Shown piece by piece: positions 1 through 9,331 of a DNA stretch of 64,000 bases (the first letter of the stretch is position 1; the number at the start of each line of letters is the position of its first letter). The DNA lies in NCBI RefSeq assembly GCF_900096895.1, contig NZ_FMYO01000004.1, forward strand, positions 124,001-188,000, in the 5' to 3' direction. Under the pieces are notes generated by a model. That model was not told where the DNA came from. It saw only the letters and a list, made by a program, of their open reading frames with translations, and ran no database searches. The DNA comes from Acinetobacter kookii (GTDB lineage Bacteria > Pseudomonadota > Gammaproteobacteria > Pseudomonadales > Moraxellaceae). Made by a program: the position numbers and the translations under genes.

Positions 1-43
1 ATTCATGCTTTTCGCCTGTGTAAATATGTTTAGATTGATTTAA

Positions 44-349
44 CTAGATTTTATAGAAATTGTATTTGAGTTCTTTAAAAACGTATTTTTTAAATAATCT
101 CCATGATTGAATTTCAGGAATTTCGACAACCCAGAAAGTAAATTTAAATTCATTAATGATCAAAGTTATAGTTAAATGTGTTTTAACAATTAAATATTCG
201 TAGCCTTTTATTTCTGTATACTTTATTAAACATCTGGTGAAGTACTCAGCTTTATCTTCATAAATATTATTTGTTTCACATTCAGATTTAACCAAATTGC
301 AAATTAAACACGATAAATCCCATAACAATATTTTTTCTAAAGTAATCAT
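44..349 (-). CDS. hypothetical protein, AT-rich orphan
   Basis: This open frame of about 101 residues starts at the ATG at 349; a TTG two codons earlier is a less likely start. I do not recognise a family. The protein has two Cys close together near residue 15 (LSCLICN) and an aromatic, Lys-rich C-terminus, with no clear signal peptide or membrane helix. Base composition is much more AT-rich than the genes to the right, which fits either an accessory gene or chance. There is no convincing ribosome binding site. It is reported only because the codon order looks protein-like. Confidence 0.35.
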   Translation of the reverse strand: MITLEKILLWDLSCLICNLVKSECETNNIYEDKAEYFTRCLIKYTEIKGYEYLIVKTHLTITLIINEFKFTFWVVEIPEIQSWRLFKKYVFKELKYNFYKI

Positions 350-1096
350 GGTCAAAATTTCTATAAATTAAATGAAAACCAAATAAATAAGCATCTGCTC
401 ACGAAAATAATTAAGAACAATAAATTTTAACTTCCTCCTAAAAATGGTAATGATTTTTTAATTAAAATTTATAATCAAGCCGAAGACATTCCTAATATTT
501 TGAAAAATTATTTCAAAATAACACCAGTTAAAAGCTTAAAGATAATAATCTCTTTCATAATTGTTTACACCCTCCTTATTTTTACCATAGGAAGAATTAA
601 AGGGAATTTATGAAAGCAGCTTTATATCCAATTCAATGATGCATTTAATATTTCAATATATTTTCATTGCAAAAATATTGCATTGTGACAAATATGCGTC
701 AATGTACATTCTTGTAATCAAAGTTATATAGAATGTAACTATGTAATAGAACAATATTTAAATGGAAAGTTTAATACTTTATTTTTCAACTATATATTCA
801 TTAAATATCAAAGCTTACAATTTGTTTTCTTGCGAATTTTGCAAGAATTTTAATCTAATTTCAAATGTAATAAAATAATTAGAATGAGACTTAATCTACA
901 CTTTCACTCTTTAACACCTTAAAATTTAAAATTTTTCAACCTTTAATCGGGCACAGATGCAAAATTCGATAAAAATAAAATAAGAATAAATTATGTAAAA
1001 TTTATTTATTTTATGTAGCTTTAATAATAATTTTATCCCTCAATCATTTTTTTAATGATATTTATAAATTAATCGAACAATTAATAGACAGTTAAT
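350..1096. other. AT-rich non-coding stretch before otsB
   Basis: About 750 bases of very AT-rich sequence without a convincing gene. It holds the small inverted-end repeat at 552-616 (listed separately) and must also hold the otsBA promoter, which I could not place with confidence. Confidence 0.6.
552..616 (+). repeat. small dispersed element, copy A
   Basis: This 65-bp element begins CTTTCATAATTG and ends AATTTATGAAAG, so its ends are inverted repeats of each other. Just inside the left end is the block ACACCCTCCTTATTTTT. The same ends and block occur at 14942-15040 and, on the other strand, at 61733-61833. No coding capacity is visible. It resembles a MITE or REP-like unit. Confidence 0.6.
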
Positions 1097-1945
1097 ATGT
1101 GTAGCTCAAGTAATTATTACCCCCCTGATCAATATTATTCTCATAACTTGTTACAGTTTATAATCCCTTATTTATCCCGTGATAAAAAGTACTGTTTATT
1201 TCTGGATATTGATGGAACATTATCAGAATTTCATCCTGATCCCGCTCAAAGCTTTATTCCATTCACCACCTTAAACACTATACAGCAGTTAAGTGATTCG
1301 AATGTTTCGGTCATCTTCCTTACTGGCCGTTCAGTCCAGGCTGCCTCAGAACTCCTGTTTCCTTTACAACTGCCTATTGCGGGTACGCATGGTCTGGAAA
1401 TAAAAATCGATGACCACACTCAATTCAGCATTGCGACAGATGACATTCATTTTTCTTCACTGCAACATGATGTTCAGAAACGTTGTCGCCCCTACCCTCA
1501 ACTGTTGATTGAAAACAAGACTTATTCTGTTGCCATTCATTATCGTCAATATCCTGAACTGGCCGATATTGCAAGACAAATTGCTGAAGAGGTCCTGAAT
1601 ACCCATCCAGGACTGAAAATAAATGAAGGCAAATGTGTATTTGAATTGCTGCCCCAACAGGCAGATAAAGGCCAAGCGATTCAAACGCTATTGGAATATT
1701 TAAATTTTGAGGATGTTTTACCTGTTTTCATTGGCGATGACACAACCGATGAATCCGGTTTCAAGGTAATCAATCATTTGCAAGGGATCAGTATAAAAGT
1801 TGGACCAGAACCTACCCAGGCACATTACCGACTGAAAAATGTTGAAGATGTTGCTGATTTTCTTGACTTATTTTCACAATTCTTAAAAACACATTGTTTG
1901 AGACTGTCTCAAGTATCAGATGGAGAAAAAGCATGTCTAGATTAA
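1097..1945 (+). CDS. otsB: trehalose-6-phosphate phosphatase
   Basis: Removes phosphate from trehalose-6-phosphate in the cytoplasm, the second step of the OtsAB pathway that makes the compatible solute trehalose. The HAD-family nucleophile motif DIDGT is at residues 37-41, and the late acidic motif GDDTTDE that binds magnesium is near residues 213-219. The length of 282 residues is usual for bacterial OtsB. No strong ribosome binding site is seen at this ATG. The gene overlaps the otsA start by 13 bases, so the two are very likely translated together from one message, probably in response to osmotic or desiccation stress. Confidence 0.95.
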   Translation: MCSSSNYYPPDQYYSHNLLQFIIPYLSRDKKYCLFLDIDGTLSEFHPDPAQSFIPFTTLNTIQQLSDSNVSVIFLTGRSVQAASELLFPLQLPIAGTHGLEIKIDDHTQFSIATDDIHFSSLQHDVQKRCRPYPQLLIENKTYSVAIHYRQYPELADIARQIAEEVLNTHPGLKINEGKCVFELLPQQADKGQAIQTLLEYLNFEDVLPVFIGDDTTDESGFKVINHLQGISIKVGPEPTQAHYRLKNVEDVADFLDLFSQFLKTHCLRLSQVSDGEKACLD

Positions 1946-3366
1946 TCGTATTATCGAATCGTGTCAGTTTACCCCATCCCGATAAGTCTACCGCTGGCGG
2001 ATTAGCAGTGGCATTGCAGGATGCACTTGCAGATATTGGTGGAATCTGGTTAGGCTGGAATGGTGAAAAAATTGCCAATCATCAACAACCGCATTTTAAT
2101 CAAACCGAATATAAAGGTGTGGAATACGTTACATGTCCTTTAACCGAAGAACAGTACCAAAATTATTATTGCGGTTTTGCCAATAATACTTTATGGCCGG
2201 CAATGCATGATCGCGCCGATTTAATTGAATACCAGGCTCAGCAATATACGACCTATCAACAGGTTAATCAGCTATTTGCCAGACAGCTCAAACAAATGGC
2301 CGAACCCGACGATTTAATCTGGGTGCATGATTATCATTTTTTAAGTGTGGCGCGTTACTGTCGTGAAATGGGCATGAAAAATAGAATTGGGTTTTTCTTG
2401 CATATCCCTTTTGCCGGCTTAAAAATCTGGAGTTTAATTCCAACGGCCCTTTCCTTGATTCAGGACCTTTGCCAGTATGATGTGGTGGGTCTGCAAACTG
2501 AACATGACCAACAGCAGTGTATGCAAGTGTGTAGTCATTACCTGGCTACCCAGCCTATCAATACCCACATGTTAAACTTTAATCATCATCAGGTTACTGT
2601 GCAATGCTATCCTATCGGGGTTAACCCTGAACTGATTCAAAAAGTCGCCGAACAAAAAGATGAAAATACTGCTGCCGTATTTGAATTTGAGAACCTAAAT
2701 GATCAGCAAACCATTATTAGTGTCGATCGCATTGATTATTCCAAAGGGTTAATCGAACGGTTTAGTGCCCTGGAAGCATTTCTACAGAGCAATCCTGAAT
2801 ATCATAAACATCTTACCGACATCCAGATTGCCTGTCCCTGCCGTATGGAAATTGCTGCATATAAAGATTTATTTGATCATTTACAATCCAAGGTGGATTG
2901 GATTAATCAGGAATTTTCACAAGATGACTGGTTACCGATCAACTGTACCCATGCCACCATTTCACATGATGTATTAATGAAAATTTATCGGCAGGCCAAT
3001 ATTTGCTGGGTAAATTCTTTGCGTGACGGGATGAATCTGGTGGCTAAAGAATTTATCGCTGCACAGGACCCTGAAAATCCCGGGGTATTGATTCTTTCAA
3101 AATACACGGGTGCAGCAGCACAGATGTCTGAAGCATTAATCGTCGATCCTGAAAATTGCAACAGCATGATTCAGGCATTAAAAAAAGCTTTAACCATGGC
3201 AAAATCTGAACGATTGGAACGTTATCAGCAATTGATGAATGGTTTAAAAAGTTTTGATATCAATGACTGGCGTAATGCATTTTTAGCCGACCTGAAAGGC
3301 GTTGAAAAAGTGAATATCCTCCCGCCTGTCACTAAAAAATTCTTTTCTAAAATTGCAAATTATTAA
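1933..3366 (+). CDS. otsA: trehalose-6-phosphate synthase
   Basis: Glycosyltransferase family 20 enzyme that joins UDP-glucose and glucose-6-phosphate to give trehalose-6-phosphate, the substrate of the upstream otsB product. I chose the ATG at 1933 because GGAGAAAAAGC stands just before it and the protein then begins MSRLIVLSNRVS, the family's normal start. Visible motifs are STAGGLA near residue 20, the HDYH motif near residue 133 and the SVDRIDYSKG donor-site motif near residue 262. The 477-residue length is typical. It overlaps otsB and ends before a strong hairpin shared with the convergent transporter gene. Confidence 0.95.
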   Translation: MSRLIVLSNRVSLPHPDKSTAGGLAVALQDALADIGGIWLGWNGEKIANHQQPHFNQTEYKGVEYVTCPLTEEQYQNYYCGFANNTLWPAMHDRADLIEYQAQQYTTYQQVNQLFARQLKQMAEPDDLIWVHDYHFLSVARYCREMGMKNRIGFFLHIPFAGLKIWSLIPTALSLIQDLCQYDVVGLQTEHDQQQCMQVCSHYLATQPINTHMLNFNHHQVTVQCYPIGVNPELIQKVAEQKDENTAAVFEFENLNDQQTIISVDRIDYSKGLIERFSALEAFLQSNPEYHKHLTDIQIACPCRMEIAAYKDLFDHLQSKVDWINQEFSQDDWLPINCTHATISHDVLMKIYRQANICWVNSLRDGMNLVAKEFIAAQDPENPGVLILSKYTGAAAQMSEALIVDPENCNSMIQALKKALTMAKSERLERYQQLMNGLKSFDINDWRNAFLADLKGVEKVNILPPVTKKFFSKIANY

Positions 3367-3407
3367 ATTATCGAAAACGAAAAGTTTATATTTGACCTGT
3401 AAAAAAA

Positions 3408-3437
3408 AACGAGCATATCCATTTGGATATGCTCGTT
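3408..3437. terminator. terminator between otsA and MFS gene
   Basis: A 13-bp perfect stem, AACGAGCATATCC / GGATATGCTCGTT, with a 4-base loop. It is flanked on the left by nine A's, which form the T-run when read on the minus strand. It therefore terminates the MFS gene well and probably also otsBA. Confidence 0.85.
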
Positions 3438-3462
3438 CAATTAAACAAGGTCAATTAAAACA

Positions 3463-4653
3463 TCAGGCTGTTTTAACTTGAGTAAAATGGTTCAAGAAAG
3501 CAATCGTTAACAGTAAGGTCGCAATAAACCCAAAAACCACAGACAAACCCATCATTTCGCTGCTAATCCCCACCAAAGCAGGTCCCAGTAATGAACCTGT
3601 ATACGCCATGGTAGAAACACATGACAATGCGGCTGCTTTGGACATGACATTTTGACGGCCTACACGTGAAAACATTACAGGAACGATATTAGAACATCCT
3701 AAACCCAGTAAAGCATAGCCCAATAAAACCACGATCCAGTGTGGAGCAACAACCACCGTAAACAGTCCAAGCGCTGCACAAATTGCGCTGTAGATGATGA
3801 TATTTTTTTCACCTAAAGCCTTGATTAAATACTGTCCCGCAAAACGCCCCGAAGTCATGGCAATTGCAAAGCAGGTATAAGCCAGACCTGCTAAAGCAGG
3901 TTTTACGCCATATTCATTGATCAGATAAATCCCGCTCCAGTCCATTGCCGAACCTTCTGAAAGAAATGCAATAAAACACACCAGACCCATCAAAATAATT
4001 AAGGGGCTGGGTAATTTTTTAGTCTTGCTTTCAGCTTCAGCCGTATCAGTTTTTTGTTCCTTTTCAATGACCGATAAACTGTTAGGCACAGCCAATATGC
4101 TCAAAACCACCAATAAAAGACAAATGGCCAAAGCACTCATCAAGGGGCTCACACCTGTTGCAAGTAAGGCAGTAACAGTCATGACTCCGGTCAGGCCACC
4201 TAAACTGCACATGCCATGAAACTGGGACATCATGCTTTTAGCGCTGTTTTTTTCCACAATGACAGCTTGTAAATTAATTGCCACACCCAGGCTACCTGCA
4301 GCTGTACCGAACAGGAACAAAGCAATGGCCATGATCAAGATACTGCTGGTTAAGGCAAAGGTAGGCAAAACCATCAGCAACAATAAAAGGGCTACGGAAA
4401 TAATGGCACGACAACCCGCTTTCTGGATCAGCAAACCTGTTGCAGGCATTGCCAGCATGGAACCTGCACCGATACATAGCAATAAAGTACCAAAATCGGC
4501 ATGATTCAGGTGAAGTCGCTGCTGCGCATAAGGTATAAGCGGAGCCCATGCTGCGGTACTTAGACCTAAACTGAAGAAGCTCAGTAAAGTCGATAAACGC
4601 TGTGCAGAGTGCTGAGCTGCATGATCCAGATGTGCTGTTTTAGTTAAAAACAT
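3463..4653 (-). CDS. MFS transporter, YbjJ-like
   Basis: A 396-residue inner-membrane protein with about twelve hydrophobic helices and the even spacing of the major facilitator superfamily. The N-terminal pattern AAWAPLIPYAQQRL followed by a long glycine-rich helix, and GSAMDWSGIYL in the middle, resemble the YbjJ/FucP-like branch, whose substrates are mostly unknown. The start ATG is preceded by a GTGGTGG-type site. It is convergent with otsA and appears to be a single-gene unit. The substrate cannot be told from sequence; a sugar or drug exporter is possible. Confidence 0.85.
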   Translation of the reverse strand: MFLTKTAHLDHAAQHSAQRLSTLLSFFSLGLSTAAWAPLIPYAQQRLHLNHADFGTLLLCIGAGSMLAMPATGLLIQKAGCRAIISVALLLLLMVLPTFALTSSILIMAIALFLFGTAAGSLGVAINLQAVIVEKNSAKSMMSQFHGMCSLGGLTGVMTVTALLATGVSPLMSALAICLLLVVLSILAVPNSLSVIEKEQKTDTAEAESKTKKLPSPLIILMGLVCFIAFLSEGSAMDWSGIYLINEYGVKPALAGLAYTCFAIAMTSGRFAGQYLIKALGEKNIIIYSAICAALGLFTVVVAPHWIVVLLGYALLGLGCSNIVPVMFSRVGRQNVMSKAAALSCVSTMAYTGSLLGPALVGISSEMMGLSVVFGFIATLLLTIAFLNHFTQVKTA

Positions 4654-5391
4654 ATGTGTGCCACCACAAGAAATAGGTTTTTTGGCCGTCCCTTTTCAGG
4701 ATAATTCCCAGAGAAAAACCCCTGCAGACTTATAGATATTTTCTATAAATTTACAAGGGCTTTAATTTGGCGAAATTATACACAAAAAAAGAACAAATCA
4801 ATCCTATTTTTTAGCCATTTTAAAAAATATTTTGTAACTGACATGGGGATATAATCAGCTCATAGCGTTAGGCGATCAATAAATTAAAAGCTTTAATCAG
4901 AATTAAAATAATTTAAACAAAACAATAATTTATATTTTTTAAATTTTTATCAACCTCATAAGATGATTGAAATTATTATAAAAATTATTCCAAAAATTTT
5001 CCTGATTTTTTCACAGAGTTTTATGGCCATTATTTAGAAGGAAAACTAAATTTAAATTTGTTGTTCATCACTATTTTTTATATTTATTTTATAGGATATA
5101 AGACTTAATTATAAAATCACCCAAAGATTCAATATCTTAATTTTATGGTAAGCCTCTACCTGCAGGCATGAACTCACCTTGAGCTTATTTTTTAATACTC
5201 ACATCGACCAAGTTTTATCGGTGAATAACCTTCTTTCACCTTTCCTTTGAAAAGTAAAATGATTATTCAATTATCTCGATGATCCGATAAAAAAGCTCTA
5301 TAGGTTTTAAGCTACAGAGCTCATTTTTTAAATACCAGTATTTTGATTTATTTTTTAGGCTAATGATCTTCAATCAGGCAAGGTTAAAGTG
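4654..5391. other. gene-free AT-rich stretch
   Basis: About 740 bases without a supported gene. It contains the hairpin at 5294-5321 and AT-rich sequence that must include the promoter of the MFS gene. I see no repeat or gene remnant here that I can name. Confidence 0.5.
5294..5321. terminator. bidirectional terminator
   Basis: AGCTCTATAG...CTACAGAGCT forms a hairpin with an A-run on its left and a T-run on its right. It lies downstream of the minus-strand FMN-binding protein gene and would act in both directions. Confidence 0.7.
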
Positions 5392-5892
5392 CTACAGATT
5401 CATTTTTTGATGGTCTGCATCCGGTTCATCAGTTTTACCCGTGATACTTCCTTTTACCACCTTAAACAGATGAGTGATTTTATTGTCAGTGACATTCCAG
5501 TATTCTGCGCTAATGGCTCTTGCCACTAAAACCCGTACACTCGGATCATCCTTTCCTTTAAACCAGTTTTCAGCCCATGGATTCCAGAGTTCATCAATCA
5601 GGCTAGGGTCAGTACTGATCTGTGCATGTGCACTAATCGACACATAAATATCATCTGAAGGCTTGGCAAAGGAGAGCCCAATATGATTCCTGCCCGACTC
5701 AATCGCATTCACCAGATCATTGCTATCTCGCAAGATAAAATACAGATTCTGGTGTTCATCCATCTGCTTAGAGTTGAGCATGGTCATGGGTTGGGAATGG
5801 ATTTCCTGCGTTTCAGTGGTATGACTGATCATGGAAAAGCGTACTTCTTTAATCAATTTCCATAATTTTTCGCGATTTTGACTATCTGTCAT
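5392..5892 (-). CDS. general stress protein 26-like FMN-binding protein
   Basis: A protein of about 166 residues of the pyridoxamine-5'-phosphate-oxidase-like split-barrel group, related to general stress protein 26. Visible family features are an N-terminal helix followed by SMISHTTETQEIHSQPMTM, then LYFILRDSNDLV, HIGLSFAKPSDDIYVSISAHAQI and the conserved late segment AEYWNV. Proteins of this group bind FMN or FAD, and few have a known substrate. Two adjacent ATG codons follow GAGGAG; the second, at 5892, has the better 7-base spacing. It appears to be transcribed alone and ends before the hairpin at 5294-5321. Confidence 0.8.
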   Translation of the reverse strand: MTDSQNREKLWKLIKEVRFSMISHTTETQEIHSQPMTMLNSKQMDEHQNLYFILRDSNDLVNAIESGRNHIGLSFAKPSDDIYVSISAHAQISTDPSLIDELWNPWAENWFKGKDDPSVRVLVARAISAEYWNVTDNKITHLFKVVKGSITGKTDEPDADHQKMNL

Positions 5893-6839
5893 CATTTTTC
5901 TCCTCAAACAAGCCTATCAATGCTCTAGTTTTACGGTTTACTTCTGTTCCAGATTAATTATATTTTTCAGTTTGAATATCCTATCTCACTGATTTTATAC
6001 ATTTGCATAATAAAAGCTGGTAGCAATGATCATAAGAAATAACGAAGACCCATTCTGTTACATTCAGCTGGGAAGGTTTTCAGATTCTTGAAACAAATAA
6101 GAATGAAAATGAGATACAGAAAAAAAGCCCCTAGTGCTTAACTTGGGGCTGTTTGAAACTTGCTTTAAACTAAGTTTGATTGATTCATCAAGGTCTTTCA
6201 TTTTATAGCGCATGTACGGTTTTTTTTTATACATACGGAATTGACCGATGATTGTTTTTGAGTGATCAAATGAATGGCTCTCCTCTGTTTATTTGGTAAT
6301 TTATATAAAGCAGAAACTATGCCAAAAAAACAAAATGAATGATTTCTGCAAAATAAAAAAGCCCCAAATTAAAATATGAGGCTTTTCAGTGGAATCCATC
6401 TATATTTGAATTAAATCTTATATCTTGATGTCAGGCTATTGCACCAAGTTGTTTCCTTAGCTTCTGGTCTTGCAGATTTTTGACCTGATCTGGTTCATTA
6501 AAGGTCACACGGATAATTTTGACGATGGTTTGGCCAGAAATCTGCGATCGCAAAATGCTGGCTTAATCGGTTATGTCAAACGGCAATGTCATTCTGCTCT
6601 CAACGATGACGCTAAATATATTACATCGCCTAAATCCATTTTCACCATTTCCCCTTTCACAATGACATAAGCATCGCTATCATTGATCTATAATCAAGAT
6701 TCAGCATATGAAATAAAGAAAATTCGAGCGAAAGTCGATTATTGGTTTGAAGATGATGCGACCTTATTCGCTTTTTCAGCAAAAAATGTCATGAATCATA
6801 CGCATTCATGACATCTTCTGTAGATGTATGTGTCTATGA
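5893..6839. other. gene-poor stretch with hairpins and possible decayed gene
   Basis: Nearly 950 bases without an intact gene. Two hairpins of AGCCCC...GGGGCT type lie near 6127-6149 and 6358-6388. Between about 6436 and 6700 the minus strand has protein-like stretches in more than one frame, for example IIRVTFNEPDQVKNLQDQKL near 6440-6530 and EMVKMDLGDVIYLASSLRAE near 6600-6660, interrupted by stops. This suggests a small broken gene that I cannot name. The right edge holds the terminator of the lipoprotein gene. Confidence 0.4.
6786..6814 (-). terminator. terminator of the small lipoprotein gene
   Basis: An 11-bp perfect stem, ATGTCATGAAT / ATTCATGACAT, with a 7-base loop. On the minus strand it is followed directly by a run of T, which is the form of an intrinsic terminator for the gene that ends at 6840. 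Confidence 0.85.
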
Positions 6840-7181
6840 TTATTTTGCTTTCTTATAGATAGAGCCAGAACCCACCAGATTTCCGGTTTTTTCGTCAATC
6901 GCAAAATCAACCACACCGGCACCTGCATTCACCTCAAGAAAACCATTTTCACCCACTGAAGCAGGAACAGGATTTTTCTTTTCAATTTTACCTGTCTCTT
7001 TATCTTTTAAAGTATTGGTAATGAAATAATGGTCACCATTTTTGGCAATCACCAGAGAATTTTCAAGTTTTGGATTTTCCACGGTATTTTTCCAGGTTCC
7101 CTGATAATCCGGTGCTTCCTTGGTACAAGCCGTTAATAATAGTAATAGTGAGATTGCTGAAAAATATTGAAGATATTTCAA
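6840..7181 (-). CDS. small outer-membrane-type lipoprotein
   Basis: A 113-residue protein with a lipoprotein signal peptide: MKYLQYFSAISLLLLLTAC gives the lipobox LTAC with the acylated Cys at residue 19. No Asp follows at position +2 (the next residue is Thr), so sorting to the outer membrane is likely. The mature part is a small beta-rich domain (GTWKN, then SLVIAKNGDHYFITN and GSGSIYKK). I do not know its function. Similar short lipoproteins are common in Acinetobacter. A strong terminator follows the stop codon. Confidence 0.8.
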   Translation of the reverse strand: MKYLQYFSAISLLLLLTACTKEAPDYQGTWKNTVENPKLENSLVIAKNGDHYFITNTLKDKETGKIEKKNPVPASVGENGFLEVNAGAGVVDFAIDEKTGNLVGSGSIYKKAK

Positions 7182-7548
7182 AACTAAGACCTTGAATGTT
7201 ACGACGCGGCCATTATAAAAAGAACACGCTGCTGATTAAGGGGCTTGTTGTAGGCAAAGCGTTTCGGCAGTACGGTCTCTGTTTTGCTTTCGTCATTTTT
7301 TGAAATTTATATCCACATTTCATCCATAAAAACTGAAATTGGCAATTAAAAAACCCATCATGAGATTAATGCCAGTCAGTTAAGAAATTGACTGACATTT
7401 TCTTTTTTAAATTCATGCCTGTATTTGATATGTGGGAAAGTCATCCGCAACTGTTTGAGGCAGGACTACATTAAAAAATGATTGTTTCTGCGATAAATTT
7501 GCTAGTTGATAGTGGCTGACGAGTTTTGCGGATGACAAATGCCTTTGG

Positions 7549-7572
7549 TTACTTTGGGCGAAACCAAAGTAA
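7549..7572. repeat. REP-like hairpin TTACTTTGG-GCGAAA-CCAAAGTAA
   Basis: A perfect 9-bp stem with the tetraloop-like GCGAAA loop, embedded in TTTGGTTACTTTGG. From memory, this TTTGGTTACTTTxGG motif with its complement recurs in intergenic regions of Acinetobacter and relatives. I see one copy in this window, so repeat status is an inference. Confidence 0.4.
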
Positions 7573-7631
7573 TAAATGAGCTGCAAGAGTTTGATTAAAA
7601 ATGGGAAGACTCCGCCATGACTCACTAAAAA

Positions 7632-7659
7632 TTAAGGAGTTTATTTCTAAACTCCTTAA
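7632..7659 (-). terminator. terminator of the CoA-transferase gene
   Basis: TTAAGGAGTTTA / TAAACTCCTTAA is a 12-bp perfect stem with a TTTC loop. Read on the minus strand it is followed by TTTTT. It lies 55 bases past the stop codon of the CoA-transferase gene. Confidence 0.85.
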
Positions 7660-7713
7660 CTGATCAGCATTACATCATGAGATGGGTTTTTTGTTCTACA
7701 TAATCAGCGGTTT

Positions 7714-9213
7714 TTATGCAGTTTTATGCATGTTTCCGGTCTCTTCAAATTTCGCATGCCAGGACAAGGCTTCTTCAAGAAGATGCGGGGTTTGCCCGCC
7801 ACGCTGGCAAGCGCGTTCAAAATAATCATTCAGTTCATCGCGATAATCCGGATGCGCACATAAATCGATAATCTTGCGGGCACGCTCACGCGGAGCCAGA
7901 CCGCGTAAATCCGCCAGACCGTTTTCTGTCACCAAAACATCAATATCGTGTTCGGTATGGTCAGTATGGCTGACCATCGGGACTACAGATGAAATGGCTC
8001 CACCTTTAGCCACCGATTTGCTCACAAAAATCGCTATATGTGCATGGCGGGTAAAGTCGCCCGAACCGCCAATTCCGTTCATCATTTTGGTTCCGCTCAC
8101 ATGAGTAGAATTCACGTTGCCGTAAATATCAAACTCCAGTGCGGTATTGATGGCAATAATCCCCAGACGGCGAATGATTTCAGGATTATTGGAAATTTCC
8201 TGCGGACGCAGCACAATCTTGTCTTTGTATTGCTCAAAATTCTGCATCACCCGTTGTGCACAAGAATCGGACAAGGTCATGGAACAACCCGAAGCAAATG
8301 TCATTTTACCCGAATCAATCAAGTCAAACGTACAGTCCTGTAGAACTTCGGAATACATTTCCAGATGATGAAAATTGGAATGTTCAAAACCTGAAAAAAC
8401 GGCATTGGCAATTGAACCGACTCCAGACTGCAAGGGACCCAGATTTTGCGGTAAATGCCCTGCTGCCACTTCAGCTTCAAAAAATTGAATCAGGTGTTTG
8501 GCAATCGCCAACGTATCCTGGTCCGGTTCATCCATATTGAATGAAGTGTCGGGAAGGTCGTTCAGGACAATGGCAGAAATCTTTTCCGGACTGACCTGAA
8601 TGCCTACCGTGCCAATCCGGTCTCCTGCATGAATCAAGGGAATCGGCGCGCGGTTTGGACGGGCTTTAGGCACATAAATATCATGTACCCCTTCGAGGAT
8701 TGGATGGATGGTGTTGTCAATTTCGATAATTACATGATCTGCCATTTCCACAAAGTTGGCCGAGTTACCACATGAACCGGTGGGAATAATCTGACCATCT
8801 TCAGTAATCGCTGTTGCTGCAATCACGGCAACATTAATTCGCGGCAAGTTATGATGACGGATATTATCTGCCATTTCCGATAAATGCTGATCGATATACA
8901 TCACCTCACCCGCATTGATCGCTTTACGCAGACCCGGATCAGCCTGATAAGGATAACGGCGCACAATCGCATGGGCTTCATTAAGACGACCATCAATCTT
9001 GTTGCCCAGGCTTGCACCTGTCGCCAGGGTAATCTTTAAGGGATGTTGTTTGGCATGTTCAGCCAGGACCAGCGGTACCGTTTTTGCCTCACCTGCACCG
9101 CCAAAACCACTTAAACCCACTACAGCACCGTCTTGAATCAATTCAATCGCCTGTTCAGCTGACATAACTTTGTCGCGAAGGGAGACTAAGCGAATGCGAT
9201 CTAAACCATTCAT
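7714..9213 (-). CDS. succinyl-CoA:acetate CoA-transferase / acetyl-CoA hydrolase family
   Basis: A 499-residue cytoplasmic protein of the acetyl-CoA hydrolase/transferase family. It most resembles succinyl-CoA:acetate CoA-transferases that exchange CoA between succinyl-CoA and acetate. I see GLSGFGGAGEAK near the N-terminus, the EMYSEV segment whose second Glu (about residue 289) matches the catalytic Glu of that family, and the GIGGSGDFTRHA signature near residue 390. The ATG at 9213 is chosen because MNGLDRIR matches the family start; the open frame extends 12 codons further. The next gene upstream is a thiolase on the same strand, so both may serve short-chain acyl-CoA turnover. Confidence 0.9.
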   Translation of the reverse strand: MNGLDRIRLVSLRDKVMSAEQAIELIQDGAVVGLSGFGGAGEAKTVPLVLAEHAKQHPLKITLATGASLGNKIDGRLNEAHAIVRRYPYQADPGLRKAINAGEVMYIDQHLSEMADNIRHHNLPRINVAVIAATAITEDGQIIPTGSCGNSANFVEMADHVIIEIDNTIHPILEGVHDIYVPKARPNRAPIPLIHAGDRIGTVGIQVSPEKISAIVLNDLPDTSFNMDEPDQDTLAIAKHLIQFFEAEVAAGHLPQNLGPLQSGVGSIANAVFSGFEHSNFHHLEMYSEVLQDCTFDLIDSGKMTFASGCSMTLSDSCAQRVMQNFEQYKDKIVLRPQEISNNPEIIRRLGIIAINTALEFDIYGNVNSTHVSGTKMMNGIGGSGDFTRHAHIAIFVSKSVAKGGAISSVVPMVSHTDHTEHDIDVLVTENGLADLRGLAPRERARKIIDLCAHPDYRDELNDYFERACQRGGQTPHLLEEALSWHAKFEETGNMHKTA

Positions 9214-9331
9214 AATAAAAATCTCAAAAATAAACTTATTGGTTGCCACCCTTCCAGCATGCTAAAAAGGTGGCTTTTATTGCTTATCGAATTCCAATTC
9301 GTTGCTTATTGTTCTGCCGTATGGAAACGTC

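Larger units (their letters stand above)
7182..7713. other. intergenic stretch with repeat-like hairpin
   Basis: About 530 bases with no supported gene. It contains a 9-bp perfect hairpin with a GCGAAA loop at 7549-7572 and the terminator of the CoA-transferase gene at 7632-7659. A minus-strand open frame of about 70 codons at 7413-7625 runs straight through the hairpin. I treat it as a repeat-derived frame and not as a gene. Confidence 0.55.

Noticed and set aside
1894..1932. An upstream start for otsA.
   Set aside because: The extra 13 residues lie inside otsB and are not part of the family N-terminus; the ATG at 1933 has the good binding site.
6470..6670. A 66-codon plus-strand frame in the gene-poor gap.
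   Set aside because: It is opposite the minus-strand fragments that look more like coding sequence, and has no start signals.
7413..7625. A 70-codon minus-strand frame after the CoA-transferase gene.
   Set aside because: It passes through the perfect TTACTTTGG/CCAAAGTAA hairpin and has no ribosome binding site, so it is better explained as repeat sequence that happens to be open.
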